IMG/VR virus record: IMGVR_UViG_3300037427_001300
Span: 1-38,045 of that record
Source of the DNA: a virus
Direction: 5' to 3' (one strand)
DNA: 38,045 bases
The position numbers and the translations under genes are program-made. This document shows positions 31,689 through 36,621 of this stretch, in pieces (the first letter of the stretch is position 1; the number at the start of each line of letters is the position of its first letter). The notes under the pieces were generated by a model, which did not search any database, was not told the DNA's origin, and worked only from the letters and a program-made list of their open reading frames with translations.

Positions 31689-31790
31689 ATGAAAAAACTT
31701 AAAAAAATCTTACTCACGGCTTATCTGGTTTATTCCATATCTGCCGATCTACTAATCCTCGGAGGAATCTTATGGTTGATCTTCAACTAA
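31689..31790 (+). CDS. 33-residue hydrophobic peptide ahead of PPK2
   Basis: ATG at 31689 opens a 33-residue frame with basic start (MKKLKKILLTAYLVYS) and two hydrophobic stretches, ending at 31790 in the PPK2 gene's first codons. It contains the GGAGG for PPK2. It may be a leader peptide that couples or controls translation of PPK2, or a small membrane protein. No Shine-Dalgarno is present. Confidence 0.45.
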   Translation: MKKLKKILLTAYLVYSISADLLILGGILWLIFN

Positions 31791-32401
31791 ACAAACTCGA
31801 GCAGCAACAAGCTCGACTAAACAAAATCGCGGAGGGGCTCACCGGCCCCGTTGCGGTTGTCCTAGAGGGGCGCGATACGGCTGGCAAATCTGGAACCATT
31901 CGCGCATTAACTCAATATCTACCGCCTCGGCTTTTTTCGGTTGTTCTATCTACCAAGCCAACGGACGGCATGATGAAAAACTGGCTTGGCCATTGGGCGG
32001 GTAAAATGCCCGAGGGAAAGCAAATCGTTTTCTTTGATCGCTCATGGTATTCTCGCGCATTGGTTCAAAAGATTAACGGTTGGTGTTCTGATCTTCAATA
32101 CTTTAATTTTATGAATTCAATCGAAGCATGGGAAGCTAACAAGGGCGTAAACTTTGTTAAATTCTGGCTCTCGATTTCTGAAGACGAACAAGCGCGAAGA
32201 ATTGAGGAGCGTAGAATCTCGCCTCTGAAATATTGGAAGCTATCGCCTAATGACGAGCGCGCACTTTCCTACTATGACGAAATGACCCTCTTAAAAGAAA
32301 AGGTGATTTCTCGCGGCGGCTGGGAGACAATCGACTTCAACGATAAAGCTCAAGGCAGATTAGAATTACTAACAAAACTTAACACACAACTAGGAGCATA
32401 A
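31772..32401 (+). CDS. PPK2-family polyphosphate kinase
   Basis: The 209-residue enzyme carries the PPK2 signature: Walker A EGRDTAGKSGTI (32-43, K39), TKPTD, Walker B VFFDRSWYSR (86-95, D89-R90), and the lid RRIEERRISPLKYWKLSP (142-159). PPK2 enzymes transfer phosphate between polyphosphate and nucleoside mono- or diphosphates. At 209 residues it is compact compared with bacterial members, with a shortened N-terminus. GGAGG six bases before ATG marks the start. In a phage it could draw on host polyphosphate to recharge nucleotides for replication. The class (ADP- or AMP-preferring) cannot be decided from sequence. Confidence 0.92.
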   Translation: MVDLQLNKLEQQQARLNKIAEGLTGPVAVVLEGRDTAGKSGTIRALTQYLPPRLFSVVLSTKPTDGMMKNWLGHWAGKMPEGKQIVFFDRSWYSRALVQKINGWCSDLQYFNFMNSIEAWEANKGVNFVKFWLSISEDEQARRIEERRISPLKYWKLSPNDERALSYYDEMTLLKEKVISRGGWETIDFNDKAQGRLELLTKLNTQLGA

Positions 32402-32402
32402 T

Positions 32403-32633
32403 ATGCATAAATATATTTCTTTTGTAATCGGCGGCTTGTTAGGACTCGGCTTTGCCTTGGCTATCAATACCGCTCACGATAGCTCGCTCGAGCAATCCGC
32501 AATAATCGCGGAACAGGGCGCGCGCATTGAAAAGCTAGAGGCGGGCATTCTTCGCCATCTTTGTTTTTCGATAGAGAATGGTGACTATCCGTCACCGTCC
32601 GCGGATTTGTTAGCAAGCTGCAAGGCTCGCTAA
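32403..32633 (+). CDS. Small membrane protein with coiled coil
   Basis: The 76-residue protein starts at ATG 32403 with GGAG six bases upstream. An N-terminal helix (ISFVIGGLLGLGFALAINTA) and short coiled coil (LEQSAIIAEQGARIEKLEAG) suggest a Rz-like or membrane-anchored accessory. There are two Cys at 54 and 73. Its stop falls inside a perfect 8-bp inverted repeat (TTGTTAGC and GCTAACAA). It is the last gene of the GC-rich cassette. Confidence 0.6.
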   Translation: MHKYISFVIGGLLGLGFALAINTAHDSSLEQSAIIAEQGARIEKLEAGILRHLCFSIENGDYPSPSADLLASCKAR

Positions 32634-32636
32634 CAA
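32607..32636 (+). repeat. Hairpin at the end of the cassette genes
   Basis: TTGTTAGC (32607-32614) and GCTAACAA (32629-32636) form an 8-bp stem with a 14-base loop covering the stop codon. There is no T run, so it is not a classical terminator. Confidence 0.5.
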
Positions 32637-32656
32637 GCGGGCCAACGCGCGGCGCG

Positions 32657-32681
32657 CTTGACCGGCGCGCTTCGCGCGGGC
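32657..32681 (-). repeat. Right inverted repeat of the GC-rich cassette
   Basis: The bases CTTGAC...GCGCGGGC are the inverted partner of 29453-29477 with two mismatches. Beyond it the base composition stays GC-rich for some 30 bases. It lies 24 bases after the last cassette gene. Confidence 0.75.
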
Positions 32682-32698
32682 ACCGAAAAATGCTAGGG

Positions 32699-32764
32699 AA
32701 ATCAATAACTTACGCCGCGCGGAGGCCTTTTTTTCCTAAAATACCTTATAAATCAATAACTTAC
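32699..32764. repeat. 15-bp direct repeat pair, 51-bp period
   Basis: AAATCAATAACTTAC occurs at 32699-32713 and 32750-32764. Each copy is followed by a few bases and AGGCCTTT, so the similarity extends beyond the core. Confidence 0.7.
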
Positions 32765-32798
32765 CAAAAACATAGGCCTTTCGGCCGGAATGCGTCTC

Positions 32799-32826
32799 AT
32801 TCGCATTTGAGAACCATTCGCATTTG
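32799..32826. repeat. 11-bp direct repeat pair, 17-bp period
   Basis: ATTCGCATTTG occurs at 32799-32809 and 32816-32826. The first copy also pairs with the preceding AATGCG as a 6-bp hairpin. Confidence 0.6.
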
Positions 32827-32842
32827 GGCCACCCTCGAAAGA

Positions 32843-32861
32843 GAAAAAAGCGCGCTGCGCC
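32843..32861 (-). terminator. Weak terminator for minus-strand small RNA
   Basis: Read on the minus strand, a short GCGC-AGC-GCGC hairpin is followed by TTTTTTC. It lies downstream of the two minus-strand promoters at 32906 and 33046, so transcripts of about 55 or 190 bases would result. The stem is only 4 bp and the call is tentative. Confidence 0.4.
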
Positions 32862-32863
32862 TA

Positions 32864-33023
32864 AGTAGTGGACCAACGAAGTAGTAAAATTACGAAGGCG
32901 CGCCGATCATACAGTAGTGCAACAACGATGTCAAGAAAAATTTTAAGGATTGGTGAAATTAAATTAAGCGCCGAAGTCCGCAGTAGTAAATCAACGGCGC
33001 CGACCGCAGTAGTAAATCAACGA
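32864..33023 (+). repeat. Five 16-bp iterons, consensus AGTAGTnnAnCAACGA
   Basis: Copies start at 32864, 32880, 32913, 32982 and 33008. The first two are directly tandem; the last two are 26 bp apart and identical over AGTAGTAAATCAACG, preceded by GCGCCGA-(AGT)-CCGC. The fifth base onward varies most in the middle. Copy 3 fills exactly the spacer between the -35 and -10 boxes of the minus-strand promoter at 32906-32934. Iterons of this kind bind initiators or repressors. Confidence 0.75.
32906..32934 (-). promoter_or_regulatory. Minus-strand promoter overlapping iteron 3
   Basis: On the minus strand TTGACA (32934-32929) and TATGAT (32911-32906) are 17 bases apart. The spacer is iteron 3. Nothing codes on the minus strand downstream, so the product would be a small RNA; an iteron-binding protein would block it. 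Confidence 0.7.
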
Positions 33024-33045
33024 AGGTAAAATTGCGCGGGCGCCG

Positions 33046-33075
33046 ATTATACCACAAGCTGGGCGCGCTTGTCAA
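33046..33075 (-). promoter_or_regulatory. Strong minus-strand promoter into the iteron region
   Basis: TTGACA (33075-33070) and TATAAT (33051-33046) are 18 bases apart, with TGG before the -10. The transcript would start near 33039 and cross the iterons. No gene on this strand lies within 4 kb downstream. Confidence 0.78.
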
Positions 33076-33232
33076 GAACTTTTTTCAATTTCGCCTGTTT
33101 TAATGGTTTGTCAAGTCTTTTATGGGGAAATTACACGAATTTAGGGCAAATTGCAAAAAGTTCTTGACATTTCGAGGCCGCGTCCGGCCCGCGAGAGTTC
33201 ATTTGCGTTCCTGACCAATCGAAATTTAATTC

Positions 33233-33261
33233 TTGACAATTACCTTAATTTCCCGCATAAT
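33233..33261 (+). promoter_or_regulatory. Sigma70-type promoter for 33291-33753 genes
   Basis: TTGACA (33233-33238) and CATAAT (33256-33261) are 17 bases apart. The spacer shares the CCTTAA motif and flanks with the promoters at 33764 and 35427. Confidence 0.85.
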
Positions 33262-33290
33262 ATGTTTTCAAAAGTTGGAAAAGGAAAGAA

Positions 33291-33464
33291 ATGACAGATC
33301 GACAATTTGACATCCTTATGATGCACTCGGGAATGTTGCAAGACGGCTTAGCCTCTTCAGAAGCGATTGCTTATATGACACTAATGGGTGAGTCGACGGA
33401 GAACATATTATGGCTAGTAAACCACGTAAGAGCAAGCGAAAAAGCAAGAGAAGCAACCCAGTAG
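33291..33464 (+). CDS. 57-residue small protein
   Basis: The ATG at 33291 has AAGGA nearby upstream and the frame ends with TAG at 33464. The sequence (MTDRQFDILMMHSGMLQDGL, then EAIAYMTLMGESTENILWLV) is helical with a Met-rich start. It overlaps the next gene by 55 bases in another frame. No family is recognised. Confidence 0.6.
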   Translation: MTDRQFDILMMHSGMLQDGLASSEAIAYMTLMGESTENILWLVNHVRASEKAREATQ

Positions 33465-33556
33465 CGAAGTTTGCTAGAAAGTTTAATCGTGCGGTGACAC
33501 ACCGTGACCGCACAAAGTATTGGAGAAAGAACAAATGGCAGGACGGAGACCAGTAA
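33410..33556 (+). CDS. 48-residue basic peptide
   Basis: ATG at 33410 with GGAG nine bases upstream opens a very basic frame (MASKPRKSKRKSKRSNPVAK, then WRKNKWQDGDQ). It ends at 33556 and overlaps the genes on both sides. It may bind nucleic acid. Function unknown. Confidence 0.6.
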   Translation: MASKPRKSKRKSKRSNPVAKFARKFNRAVTHRDRTKYWRKNKWQDGDQ

Positions 33557-33753
33557 GAAGAACACAAAAGGTATTACGCCACGTGCGTGTGTACAAAGGC
33601 GAAGTAGTAACTCCTGTAAGGTGCGTTTCTACGCAGGCGGGCAGGAAATGGGACATCATCGGTGGACAAGTAGGACGTGATGGTGAGTCCATAAAAGGGG
33701 CTGACGGTAGACCCCTGCCTTATAAATCATTAGGCGAATTGGTCTGGAAGTAA
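33535..33753 (+). CDS. 72-residue basic protein
   Basis: The ATG at 33535 is chosen over an upstream TTG because GGAG lies at a proper distance. The Arg/Lys-rich N-terminus (AGRRPVRRTQKVLRHVRVYK) is followed by a compact Gly-rich part (GRKWDIIGGQVGRDGES, then KSLGELVWK). It could be an RNA- or DNA-binding protein. It is followed closely by the promoter at 33764. Confidence 0.6.
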   Translation: MAGRRPVRRTQKVLRHVRVYKGEVVTPVRCVSTQAGRKWDIIGGQVGRDGESIKGADGRPLPYKSLGELVWK

Positions 33754-33763
33754 AAAATAAATC

Positions 33764-33792
33764 TTGACAACTTCCTTAAAATGCCTCATAAT
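33764..33792 (+). promoter_or_regulatory. Sigma70-type promoter of paralogue 2
   Basis: TTGACA (33764-33769) and CATAAT (33787-33792) are 17 bases apart. It lies right after the previous gene's stop. The spacer CTTCCTTAAAATGCCT resembles that of the promoter at 33233. Confidence 0.85.
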
Positions 33793-33850
33793 AGTTGTCA
33801 TGGAATTGAGAAAGAAATTAAAAAAATTATTTAAGTTTGGGAGAACTAAT

Positions 33851-34183
33851 ATGACCGACACACAAGTTAAGAACTACACTGACGAAATGGTTGTTTCCAT
33901 GGTCGATCAGTACACCGCAACCCCGACTCGCGCAACAGTTGAAGCGCTAGCAGAAGAGTTCGGGAAGTCAGCACGAAGCATCATAGCGAAGTTATCACGC
34001 GAAGGTGTCTACGTAGCGCAACCTAAGACCACCAAATCTGGTATGCCAATCGTTCGCAAGTCGGACATTGTAGGAAGGATTGCAGGACACCTCGGTGTCG
34101 AGTTGGAATCTCCAACTTTGGTCAAAGCGTCTAAAATCGACCTTCTTATGCTCGAAGACGCTATTATTAAAGCTACTTCGTAG
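33851..34183 (+). CDS. Small DNA-binding-like protein, paralogue 2 of 3
   Basis: The ATG at 33851 (SD GGAG seven bases upstream) gives 110 residues; an in-frame ATG at 33800 would place the start at the transcript's first base. NYTDEMVVSMVDQY, TRATVEALAEEFGKSARSII and AKLSREGVY mirror the genes at 30033 and 36608. The predicted helix-turn-helix is followed by a basic linker (KTTKSGMPIVRKSDI) and a second helical unit. The three paralogues suggest a family of phage regulators or DNA-binding proteins. A hairpin (34193-34217) follows the gene. Confidence 0.72.
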   Translation: MTDTQVKNYTDEMVVSMVDQYTATPTRATVEALAEEFGKSARSIIAKLSREGVYVAQPKTTKSGMPIVRKSDIVGRIAGHLGVELESPTLVKASKIDLLMLEDAIIKATS

Positions 34184-34192
34184 TTGCGACCC

Positions 34193-34217
34193 AAGCCCTC
34201 GGGGATATAGAGGGCTT
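34193..34217 (+). terminator. Hairpin after paralogue 2
   Basis: AAGCCCTC (34193-34200) and GAGGGCTT (34210-34217) form an 8-bp stem with a nine-base loop. There is no immediate T run, so it may be an attenuator or the end of the mRNA rather than a strict terminator. Confidence 0.5.
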
Positions 34218-34244
34218 ACCAGAAAAGGTATTGTTTTCGCAAAT

Positions 34245-34253
34245 TGGTATAAT
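34245..34253 (+). promoter_or_regulatory. Extended -10 promoter of the large structured RNA
   Basis: TGGTATAAT (34245-34253) is a consensus extended -10. No good -35 is found 17 bases upstream (AAGGTA). Transcription should start near 34260. Confidence 0.65.
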
Positions 34254-35106
34254 TCCTATGTGACAGTATCTTTTCTAGTACGATAGAGTACAGTAGGGAA
34301 GATCGGGCGTGTGAATATATACACACATATGTCAATAAAGATCGGGGAGAAGATAAAAGTGCCTAACCCCAGCCCTACATTAGTAACCTTGGTGAGCTGC
34401 ACGTAAGTGTCGCGCGTCAGAGATGGCAAAGTCAAGGCTAATGGGCATTAGTAAGAAATCTAAGTCCCAGCGACAAATAGGTATGGTACAGATAGGGGCA
34501 ACAGATAACACCTGTATAATCAACGGAAAACTGTAGCCTGAGAGTACCCTTCCTCCCGTCCTAGGCGCGAGATGGACTACACGAGGCTAATCACCCCGGC
34601 GTGGTGGCCATACCGAAAAAGGGAGCTATATACTACTCGCCGAAGGCTAACCTCAAAAGAAGTAGTAGTATATCGACGGAGGCGTTGTGAGAATAAGTCC
34701 CGACCTGTCAAAGGGCCGCAGCTTAAAACGGGCAATCCGACTCACTTAGCGGTGAGGAGTCCTCAGCTTCGATGTTTAGTAGTACAATAACTACTCGTGA
34801 ATGGTACGGCTGACTACGTTAATCAGTACCTGACCTTACTGGGATTACAGTTCGAACAAAAGAGGTCGCAGGACACGGTACCCTGCATCAACGAATAAAA
34901 GGAGAAACCCTAGCTTTAGCAGACGTTACATATTGGTTGATAACCGAGTAGCAGCATCGACTAGGTAGGTTATATGTTTTTAATCACGATATATCCTCAG
35001 TATTTCCCAACATTAGTTGGAAGCATACGAAAAAATCGAATAGAGTCGGGCGATTATCATAAAGTGATCCATGCCTTATCAGCATGAGGAACTGGGGTAA
35101 TCATTC

Positions 35107-35132
35107 AGTAGGTTGGTGGGGCCTACTGCCAA
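35107..35132 (+). ncRNA. Possible H-type pseudoknot in the structured RNA
   Basis: AGTAGG (35107-35112) pairs with CCTACT (35122-35127), and TTGG (35113-35116) in the loop can pair with CCAA (35129-35132). The short first loop may strain the fold; a simple hairpin is the alternative. Confidence 0.35.
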
Positions 35133-35138
35133 CTAGTT

Positions 35139-35176
35139 AGGTGGGTAATGCACCTCCGGCTTTCGGGTCGGGGGTG
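35139..35176 (+). promoter_or_regulatory. Mutually exclusive hairpins before the 57-residue gene
   Basis: CACCT (35151-35155) can pair with AGGTG (35139-35143) or with the 3' arm of the 11-bp UUCG hairpin (35151-35176). The second hairpin ends nine bases before the Shine-Dalgarno of the gene at 35197. The arrangement could act as a switch or simply close the large RNA. Confidence 0.4.
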
Positions 35177-35196
35177 TTTCCACGAAAGGAGTACAA

Positions 35197-35370
35197 ATGC
35201 GAGAATATAAAGTAGAAGTCCTAGAAACATACGAGCGAGTGAGACGAATGACGCTAAAAGCAGGTAATGAGAAACTCTTAGAAGAACGACTCAAAGACAT
35301 GGTTGAAGCTCAACGCCGCCGACTCGGAATGGATGAAGGCGAACTACAGATACTCGAAGTATCTGATTAG
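35197..35370 (+). CDS. 57-residue acidic-basic helical protein
   Basis: An ATG at 35197, with AAAGGAG six bases upstream, starts a 57-residue frame that ends with TAG at 35370. Sequence MREYKVEVLETYERVRRMTL and EERLKDMVEAQRRRLGMDEG reads as a strand and a long charged helix, a common layout of small nucleic-acid-associated proteins. It follows the structured RNA directly and is followed by a terminator, so RNA and protein probably share a transcript. Function unknown; it might bind the RNA. Confidence 0.7.
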   Translation: MREYKVEVLETYERVRRMTLKAGNEKLLEERLKDMVEAQRRRLGMDEGELQILEVSD

Positions 35371-35397
35371 TGGGAAAATAACACAAACTTTAAGGGA

Positions 35398-35421
35398 GGG
35401 TTGCTTAGGCAGCCCTTTTTT
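35398..35421 (+). terminator. Rho-independent terminator
   Basis: GGGTTGC (35398-35404) and GCAGCCC (35409-35415) pair as seven base pairs around a TTAG loop, followed by TTTTTT. It closes the RNA/57-residue transcript. Confidence 0.9.
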
Positions 35422-35426
35422 ATTTC

Positions 35427-35456
35427 TTGACAAAATACCTCAAATATTGCTATAAT
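35427..35456 (+). promoter_or_regulatory. Sigma70-type promoter of the 35502 gene
   Basis: TTGACA (35427-35432) and TATAAT (35451-35456) have an 18-base spacer containing CCTCAAATA. It begins six bases after the terminator's T run. Confidence 0.88.
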
Positions 35457-35501
35457 ACACTTTCAAAAATTAATCTAACTTTTTTATAAGGAAAATTTTG
35501 T

Positions 35502-35897
35502 ATGGCTGATAAAGTAATAGACTTCCAAGCCGCTAAAGAGCGAATACAATCTTCCAACCTAAAAGATGACGAGTTCAGTATCGAAAACGAAATCAAATGG
35601 GTGGAAGATCAGTTGGATATCGCTGACATAGAGCTTGATGATGTTACAGCTAGTATGGAAGAGTTGACTCAGTATATTCTTGAGTTGACAAACTACATGG
35701 CTGGCATTTCTGTCGCCTTGAGTATAAGGGAGTCAGGAGTGGACGACTGGATGGATGCTCTAAAAGAACAACGTCTAGGAATGAATAGGGAGCTAGTAGA
35801 GGAGGAAGTAGCCGTTCAATTTGAATTAGATTTGGGAGAGGACGAAGAACCTCTAATATTTGATTTTATACCGGAGTTCGATCTGGATGATAATTAA
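35502..35897 (+). CDS. 131-residue acidic protein
   Basis: ATG at 35502 has AAGGA nine bases upstream. The protein is highly acidic and helical (NEIKWVEDQLDIADIELDDV, EELTQYILELTNYMAGISVA), with a Met/Glu-rich coiled-coil centre and an acidic end (FELDLGEDEEPLIFDFIPEF). No motif of known function was found. Its acidity resembles small phage inhibitors that mimic nucleic acid, but that is speculation. Its stop lies just before the next gene. Confidence 0.68.
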   Translation: MADKVIDFQAAKERIQSSNLKDDEFSIENEIKWVEDQLDIADIELDDVTASMEELTQYILELTNYMAGISVALSIRESGVDDWMDALKEQRLGMNRELVEEEVAVQFELDLGEDEEPLIFDFIPEFDLDDN

Positions 35898-35904
35898 AGG
35901 TAGT

Positions 35905-36189
35905 ATGGGTTATACGGCCAGCGGCCGCAGGAAGAAAAGTTACAATTCTAAAAGGAAAATTAAAGATGATGGAAGCATTCTTAGTAGTAGCAGCAATAAC
36001 AGTATCGATAGGGATAGTTTTAGGTCTCACGACTCTAACAGTCCATTTAAAGGTCAAGTCGGACGAGCAACTGAGGACTACCTGGCGGAACGAAGGGCTA
36101 TAAGTAGTAATTATACTATAGCACCCGCATACAACAAAGGTGCCTATCAAGTAATAGGTAAGGATAATTTGGAGGATATTGGACGATGA
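35905..36189 (+). CDS. 94-residue basic, Ser-rich protein
   Basis: The ATG at 35905 (AAAGG just upstream) begins MGYTASGRRKKSYNSKRKIK, a basic start seen in some phage proteins. The central part is Ser-rich low complexity (SSSSNNSIDRDSFRSHDS) and is the same DNA that encodes the hydrophobic frame nested inside. The end is polar (RRAISSNYTIAPAYNKGAYQ). The upstream reading to 35860 lacks a proper start. It overlaps the next gene by an ATGA. Function unknown. Confidence 0.5.
   Translation: MGYTASGRRKKSYNSKRKIKDDGSILSSSSNNSIDRDSFRSHDSNSPFKGQVGRATEDYLAERRAISSNYTIAPAYNKGAYQVIGKDNLEDIGR
35966..36103 (+). CDS. Nested 45-residue membrane peptide
   Basis: ATG-ATG at 35966, with AAAGGAAAATTAAAG upstream, opens a frame inside the 94-residue gene. 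The product has one clear membrane helix (EAFLVVAAITVSIGIVLGLT) and a polar tail (KSDEQLRTTWRNEGL), ending at 36103. One frame gives Ser-rich low complexity and the other a well-formed membrane helix, so the nested one may be the true gene. Either or both may be translated. Confidence 0.5.
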   Translation: MMEAFLVVAAITVSIGIVLGLTTLTVHLKVKSDEQLRTTWRNEGL

Positions 36190-36476
36190 GCAAGATGGGA
36201 GCATTTAACCTAGACTTAGAAGAGTATGTAAACTATATGATAAATCATGGCAATACCTTTGATGGAATTCTAGCAAATGTGCAAGAGCTATTCCATCTAA
36301 GCGACTACGCCGCTGATGAAGTAGTATGGAAACTATGGAAGGAATCAGGAGCTAATGAAAAAGATTATGAGTACGAAGCCTATGGTCCTGATAACTATGA
36401 AGACGATGCCGAAGCATTGGCTAGTGCAGGCTTTGGTACAGATGAAGATTATGGAGGGGATATTGAAACGTTTTAA
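36186..36476 (+). CDS. 96-residue acidic protein
   Basis: The ATG at 36186 overlaps the stop of the previous gene. The protein (AFNLDLEEYVNYMINHGNTF, YAADEVVWKLWKESG) is helical and acidic with a Tyr/Asp/Glu-rich C-terminus (YEYEAYGPDNYEDDAEALAS). No named domain was recognised. Its 3' end overlaps a further small frame. Confidence 0.6.
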   Translation: MSKMGAFNLDLEEYVNYMINHGNTFDGILANVQELFHLSDYAADEVVWKLWKESGANEKDYEYEAYGPDNYEDDAEALASAGFGTDEDYGGDIETF

Positions 36477-36621
36477 GTATGAATTCTATAACTGCGTCAC
36501 GGAGGACAAAACTGTAGTATTATTACCTAGCATCACAGTAGAATGGTGGTACGGTTTTACAATTAAGTTCGGTTTCCTATTTTGGGTAGCCCAACTGGAG
36601 TACAATGATGGCAAACTATAG
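36463..36621 (+). CDS. 52-residue aromatic-rich peptide
   Basis: The frame runs through 36355-36621; a TTG at 36463 preceded by GGAGGGG, or ATGs at 36442 and 36451, could start it. The product is rich in Trp, Tyr and Phe (FKYEFYNCVTEDKTVVLLPS, EWWYGFTIKFGFLFWVAQLE). It has a hydrophobic central stretch and ends just after the start of paralogue 3. Start uncertain; function unknown. Confidence 0.45.
   Translation: MKRFKYEFYNCVTEDKTVVLLPSITVEWWYGFTIKFGFLFWVAQLEYNDGKL

Larger units (their letters stand above)
32634..33290. other. Repeat-rich gene-free region, candidate replication origin
   Basis: No credible gene is found in these 657 bases. The left part has GC palindromes, the right inverted repeat of the cassette, two 15-bp direct repeats 51 bp apart (AAATCAATAACTTAC), and two 11-bp direct repeats 17 bp apart (ATTCGCATTTG). 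The middle holds five 16-bp iterons and two minus-strand promoters. The right part has several CTTGACA motifs, ending in the plus-strand promoter at 33233. Iterons plus adjacent AT-rich DNA suggest a replication origin; a regulatory RNA locus is another reading. Confidence 0.6.
34255..35180 (+). ncRNA. Candidate large ornate structured RNA (GOLLD/ROOL-like or new class)
   Basis: About 925 bases lack a convincing gene on either strand, although such space is rare in this phage. Local hairpins are dense: 34309-34326, 34408-34475 (6-bp TGTCGC/GCGACA enclosing 34438-34451), 34585-34609, a perfect 10-bp stem at 34628-34637/34664-34673, 34778-34795, 34803-34830, 34868-34886, 34909-34965, 34935-34945, 35007-35020 (5-bp, four-base loop), 35070-35086 and 35151-35176 (11-bp with UUCG loop). 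Longer pairings include TAGCCT/AGGCTA (34534/34584). Phage-encoded GOLLD and ROOL RNAs have similar length and branching. I cannot confirm the family without a covariance search. The transcript probably runs on through the 57-residue gene to the terminator at 35398. Confidence 0.55.

Noticed and set aside
29453-32681. Transposon
   Set aside because: Inverted repeats exist but no transposase or target-site duplication was found; treated as a cassette of unknown mechanism.
32864-33023. Iterons as a CRISPR array
   Set aside because: Repeats are 16 bp, not regularly spaced and separated by 0-53 bp without uniform spacers.
33316-33692. Minus-strand frames opposite the basic peptides near 33.4 kb
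   Set aside because: The plus-strand frames have ribosome-binding sites and a shared promoter; the opposite ones are shadows.
34572-34790. Short ORFs within the structured region as genes
   Set aside because: No ribosome-binding site, very high Arg content and no similarity to neighbours; they read as translations of structured RNA.
34840-34862. TTCGAAC in the structured region looked like a tRNA T-loop
   Set aside because: The flanking bases do not form a 5-bp T stem and no acceptor or anticodon arm lines up.
34184-35196. Group I intron between two coding parts
   Set aside because: A weak GACT/AGTC pairing exists (34957, 35046), but the flanking genes are complete, no P/Q/R/S core order was found, and the paralogue upstream ends normally.
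35927-35936. GCGGCCGC (NotI-type site) as a cloning artifact
   Set aside because: It lies inside an open frame in phage-like context, with no vector sequence around it.
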